From CAZWVM01 sp964637705 (GTDB taxonomy: Bacteria; UBA8481), in contig CAZWVM010000013.1 in assembly GCA_964637705.1 (NCBI GenBank), positions 1 to 32,731 on the forward strand: a stretch of 32,731 nucleotides of DNA, in the 5' to 3' direction. The notes beneath the pieces are model-generated. The model had not been told where the DNA came from, ran no database searches, and worked only from the letters and a program-made list of their open reading frames with translations. This document shows positions 30,224-32,731 of the stretch, piece by piece. Numbering within the stretch: position 1 is the first letter of the stretch; each line of letters opens with the position of its first letter. Position numbers and translations under genes: made by a program.

Positions 30224-32656
30224 ATGGAGACGACACCGGGGGCGGTGAGGCGGCGGATTCTCTGCTGCGACGACGATCCCTGGGCCCTGGAGATGGTTCG
30301 GCACGTCCTGAAGCCGCATTACGACGTCGATCTTCTCACCAGCGGCGACGGCCTGGTCGGGCGCTGCGTCTCCACGGGCGCCGATCTCGTGATTCTCGAC
30401 GTCCAGATGCCCCATCCCGACGGGCTCTCTCTTCTCAAGGAGCTTCGCGCCGATCCGCGCACACGCCGTCTTCCCGTTCTCATGCTCACTTCCGACAGTT
30501 CCCCCTCGACCGTCATGGGCGCCCGCAAGCTCGGGGCCTCGGGGTATGTCCTCAAGCCCGTCAAGCCGATGGCGCTCGTCGAGAAGGTGGGCGCGCTGTT
30601 GGAGGAGACTGCAACCTCGGTGGTGTCGTCGCCGCCGCCGGCCCTGGCCGCCCCGGATGCGGGATTCACCCATGACGAGATCCTTTCGCTGACGCGCACG
30701 ATCGAGTCCGATCTGTCACGCGAGGAGACGATGGAGGCTGGATACCGCCGGATCCTCTCGACTTTACTCTCCGGAGCGGGGCTCGCGGAGGGGGCGCTCT
30801 TCATCCTGAACGCCGGCACCGGCAAGCATCGTCTCGCCGCCTTCCAGGGACTCTCCGAACGCCTCTTGCACCAGATCCTCGAGACCTACTGGGACGAGAT
30901 CATGAAGACGCTGAAGCTCTCGGTGAAGGAGACCTTCGAGTTCCGGGATCCCGAGGACAACGCCTCCTGGACGGTTTTGGGCCTGCGCGCGATGAACCAG
31001 ATCCCGGCCGTCGTGCTCGCGCCGCGCTTCGTCCTGCCCGAAAGGATCGAGTCGAACCCGGGCCTGCGCGTCTTCCTTGCCGGGGCCGCGAACCTTCTCA
31101 ACGCCGTCCAGTTCCGCGCCTCCTGGCGGAGCGCCCTCGTCTCCCTGGCGCAGGCCTTCAGTTCCTCCCTCGACGCCAAGGACGCCTATACGCGGGGGCA
31201 CACCGAGCGCGTGACCCTCTACGCCCTCGCCATGAACGCGATGGCGGAGAGGAGCTTTCCCGAGTACCACATGCCCGAGAACGACCTGCGCCTCGCGGGC
31301 TTCCTGCACGACATCGGCAAGATCGGGATCCCGGACGCGATCCTGGGGAAGAAGGCGGGATTGTCGAAGGACGAGTTCGAGATCATGAAGACGCACGTGG
31401 AGATCGGGCGGCGGATGATGGAGCCGATTCCCGAACTGCGCTACGCGATCGGTGGCGTCTACCACCACGAGCGGTTCGACGGGACCGGGTATCCGGAGTC
31501 GCTCGCCGGGGACGAGATCCCGCTCGCCGCGCGCTACCTCGCGGTCGCCGACTCCTTCGACGCCATGACCTCCGACCGTCCCTACCGCAAGGGCCTGCCG
31601 ATCGAGACGGCTCTCGCGGAGATCAAGAAGAACTCCGGGACGCAGTTCGATTCGGTGATGGCGGAGCTCTTCTACGAGGCTCACCACAACGGGATCGTCG
31701 CCTCGATCATGGGCATCGGCATCTCCTCGTCGGACGGAGCGGCGTCGGAATCGAGAGACGAGGCCTCGGACCGGCCGCGGGTGCCGGAGGAGATCACGCT
31801 GAAGAGGCGATGCGACGAGGTCTTCGCGCGGCTGGACGAGGTGAAGTTCGGCTCCATCCTCGGCGCGGAGCTTTCGTCCAAGCTCCAGGATCCCGACGCG
31901 ACGATGAGGGAGATCGCGATGCTCATCGAGGCGGACGCGGGGCTGACGGCGAAGATCCTCCAGCTCGCGAACTCCGCCTTCTACGGGTTCTCCCGGAAGA
32001 TCGCTTCCGTCGAGCAGGGTATCATCGTCCTCGGGCTGCGGGAGGTGAAGCACATCATCTACCTCCTGAGCATGATGGCCCTGGCGAAGGACGCGGGCCT
32101 GCCGAACTTCGATGTCGGGCGTTTCTGGAGGCATTCGCTCATCGTCGGCGTGCTTTCGCGCCACCTCGCGGCACGCTTCATGAACCGGAGGGTCGTGGAG
32201 GAGGCTTTCCTCGCCGGGCTCATGCACGACATCGCCAAGCTCGCGCTCATCCATCTTCACCCGGACCACTACGCCCGGGTCATCGAGAGAGTCTCGGGGG
32301 AGAGCGTGGGTTTCGCGGAAGCCGAGCAGAAGCAGTTCGGCCTGCGCCACGACCGCGCCAGCGCCTACCTCATCAACCGGTGGAACCTGCCGCTCTTCCT
32401 GACCGAGCCTCTGCTCTTCCATCACGAGGCGGAGATGACGGGCGAGGAGCACCGGATGAGCCGCATCGTGAGGTGCGCGAATCTCCTGAGCTACATGGGT
32501 TCGAATCCTCTCGTGGAATCCTATCCGCACCGGGGCTTCGAGGATCCGGCGTTTCGCGAACTGAAGATCCCTCCTTCCGGCGGCGGGCTCCTGGAGGAGG
32601 TCGCGAGCATCGTCGAGGCCGCGGAGGAGATGATGAAGGCGGATATGTCCGTCTAA
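30224..32656 (+). CDS. Receiver-GAF-HD-GYP-HDOD signalling protein
   Basis: An 810-residue multi-domain protein. Residues 10-125 are a receiver (D16-D18, phospho-acceptor D59 in LVILDVQMP, T89, K111 in VLKPVKP). About 150-310 is GAF-like. About 320-500 is an HD-GYP phosphodiesterase with FLHDIGKIGIPD (HD at 362-363) and VYHHERFDGTGYP (HH 414-415), which hydrolyses cyclic di-GMP. About 530-740 is an HDOD domain (RLDEVKFGSILGAELSSKL, ILQLANSAFYGFSR, a second GLMHDIAK near 667). Start 30224 follows GGGGAGGAG (30207-30215); an upstream ATG at 30191 overlaps a TATCAT that may be the -10. It probably turns a two-component signal into cyclic-di-GMP breakdown. Confidence 0.9.
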   Translation: METTPGAVRRRILCCDDDPWALEMVRHVLKPHYDVDLLTSGDGLVGRCVSTGADLVILDVQMPHPDGLSLLKELRADPRTRRLPVLMLTSDSSPSTVMGARKLGASGYVLKPVKPMALVEKVGALLEETATSVVSSPPPALAAPDAGFTHDEILSLTRTIESDLSREETMEAGYRRILSTLLSGAGLAEGALFILNAGTGKHRLAAFQGLSERLLHQILETYWDEIMKTLKLSVKETFEFRDPEDNASWTVLGLRAMNQIPAVVLAPRFVLPERIESNPGLRVFLAGAANLLNAVQFRASWRSALVSLAQAFSSSLDAKDAYTRGHTERVTLYALAMNAMAERSFPEYHMPENDLRLAGFLHDIGKIGIPDAILGKKAGLSKDEFEIMKTHVEIGRRMMEPIPELRYAIGGVYHHERFDGTGYPESLAGDEIPLAARYLAVADSFDAMTSDRPYRKGLPIETALAEIKKNSGTQFDSVMAELFYEAHHNGIVASIMGIGISSSDGAASESRDEASDRPRVPEEITLKRRCDEVFARLDEVKFGSILGAELSSKLQDPDATMREIAMLIEADAGLTAKILQLANSAFYGFSRKIASVEQGIIVLGLREVKHIIYLLSMMALAKDAGLPNFDVGRFWRHSLIVGVLSRHLAARFMNRRVVEEAFLAGLMHDIAKLALIHLHPDHYARVIERVSGESVGFAEAEQKQFGLRHDRASAYLINRWNLPLFLTEPLLFHHEAEMTGEEHRMSRIVRCANLLSYMGSNPLVESYPHRGFEDPAFRELKIPPSGGGLLEEVASIVEAAEEMMKADMSV

Positions 32657-32675
32657 GGGGCACCTGGCCGCCCTT

Positions 32676-32708
32676 AAAAACCAAGAGCCCGGATTTTCGC
32701 CCGGGCTC
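32676..32708 (-). terminator. Terminator-like hairpin at the window end
   Basis: GAGCCCGG (32685-32692) pairs with CCGGGCTC (32701-32708) around 8 bases. On the minus strand it is followed by TTGGTTTTT (ending at 32676), so it probably ends a minus-strand transcript coming from beyond the window, and may also end the HD-GYP gene message. Confidence 0.55.
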
Positions 32709-32731
32709 AGGGTTATGAATGAATATAAATA

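Noticed and set aside
1..32731. tRNA, rRNA, CRISPR array, prophage or insertion sequence
   Set aside because: No GGTTCGAAT-type T-loop with an acceptor stem, no regularly spaced direct repeats, and no transposase or integrase motifs were seen on either strand.

Overview
The window is GC-rich chromosomal DNA (about two thirds G+C by eye) with housekeeping genes, a large exported-protein section and a dense signalling section. A 22-strand-like outer-membrane barrel, an exported lipoprotein, and lysine synthesis through LL-diaminopimelate aminotransferase (dapL) point to a Gram-negative (diderm), free-living, probably uncultured bacterium. The phylum cannot be fixed from this sequence alone. No tRNA, rRNA, CRISPR array, prophage or complete insertion sequence was seen.

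Layout. 1-6.4 kb: the 3' end of galU, a TM2-domain protein, two tandem Hsp20 chaperones and cdsA on the plus strand; then dapL and a dapB-folB-folK operon on the minus strand, separated by a 380-bp gap with a decayed GxxExxY-type fragment and CACGGAGA-like repeats. 6.4-16.2 kb, plus strand: a 1307-residue exported FecR/fibronectin-III/beta-helix protein; a run of Sua5/TsaC, deoxynucleoside kinase, panB and a family-2 glycosyltransferase, mostly with 4-base ATGA overlaps; then an outer-membrane barrel and a lipoprotein. 16.2-20.2 kb, minus strand: a SpoIID-like wall hydrolase, a 58-residue very acidic protein, a 699-residue GYF_2-DHH-DHHA1 phosphoesterase-like protein translationally coupled to it, and a HicB-like protein. 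20.3-22.3 kb: murQ and anmK, which recycle anhydro-muramic acid. 22.4-32.7 kb: a response-regulator/SpoIIE-type phosphatase facing a STAS-CpaF-STAS operon, a UvrA2-like ATPase, a receiver protein, a degenerate receiver-GGDEF protein, and a receiver-GAF-HD-GYP-HDOD protein.

How the parts fit. The phosphatase and the two STAS proteins look like a partner-switching circuit built around a CpaF/TadA ATPase, with no other pilus gene in view. SpoIID, AnmK and MurQ can be read as successive steps in wall cleavage and muramic acid salvage. The large FecR protein and the lipoprotein appear to share an NTF2-like domain. Several operon heads (dapB, tsaC, the phosphatase gene, the receiver gene at 28483) have promoter-like -35/-10 elements ending exactly six bases before the start codon, which suggests leaderless mRNAs. 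The least described item is the acidic microprotein plus GYF_2-DHH-DHHA1 pair at 16.6-18.9 kb.
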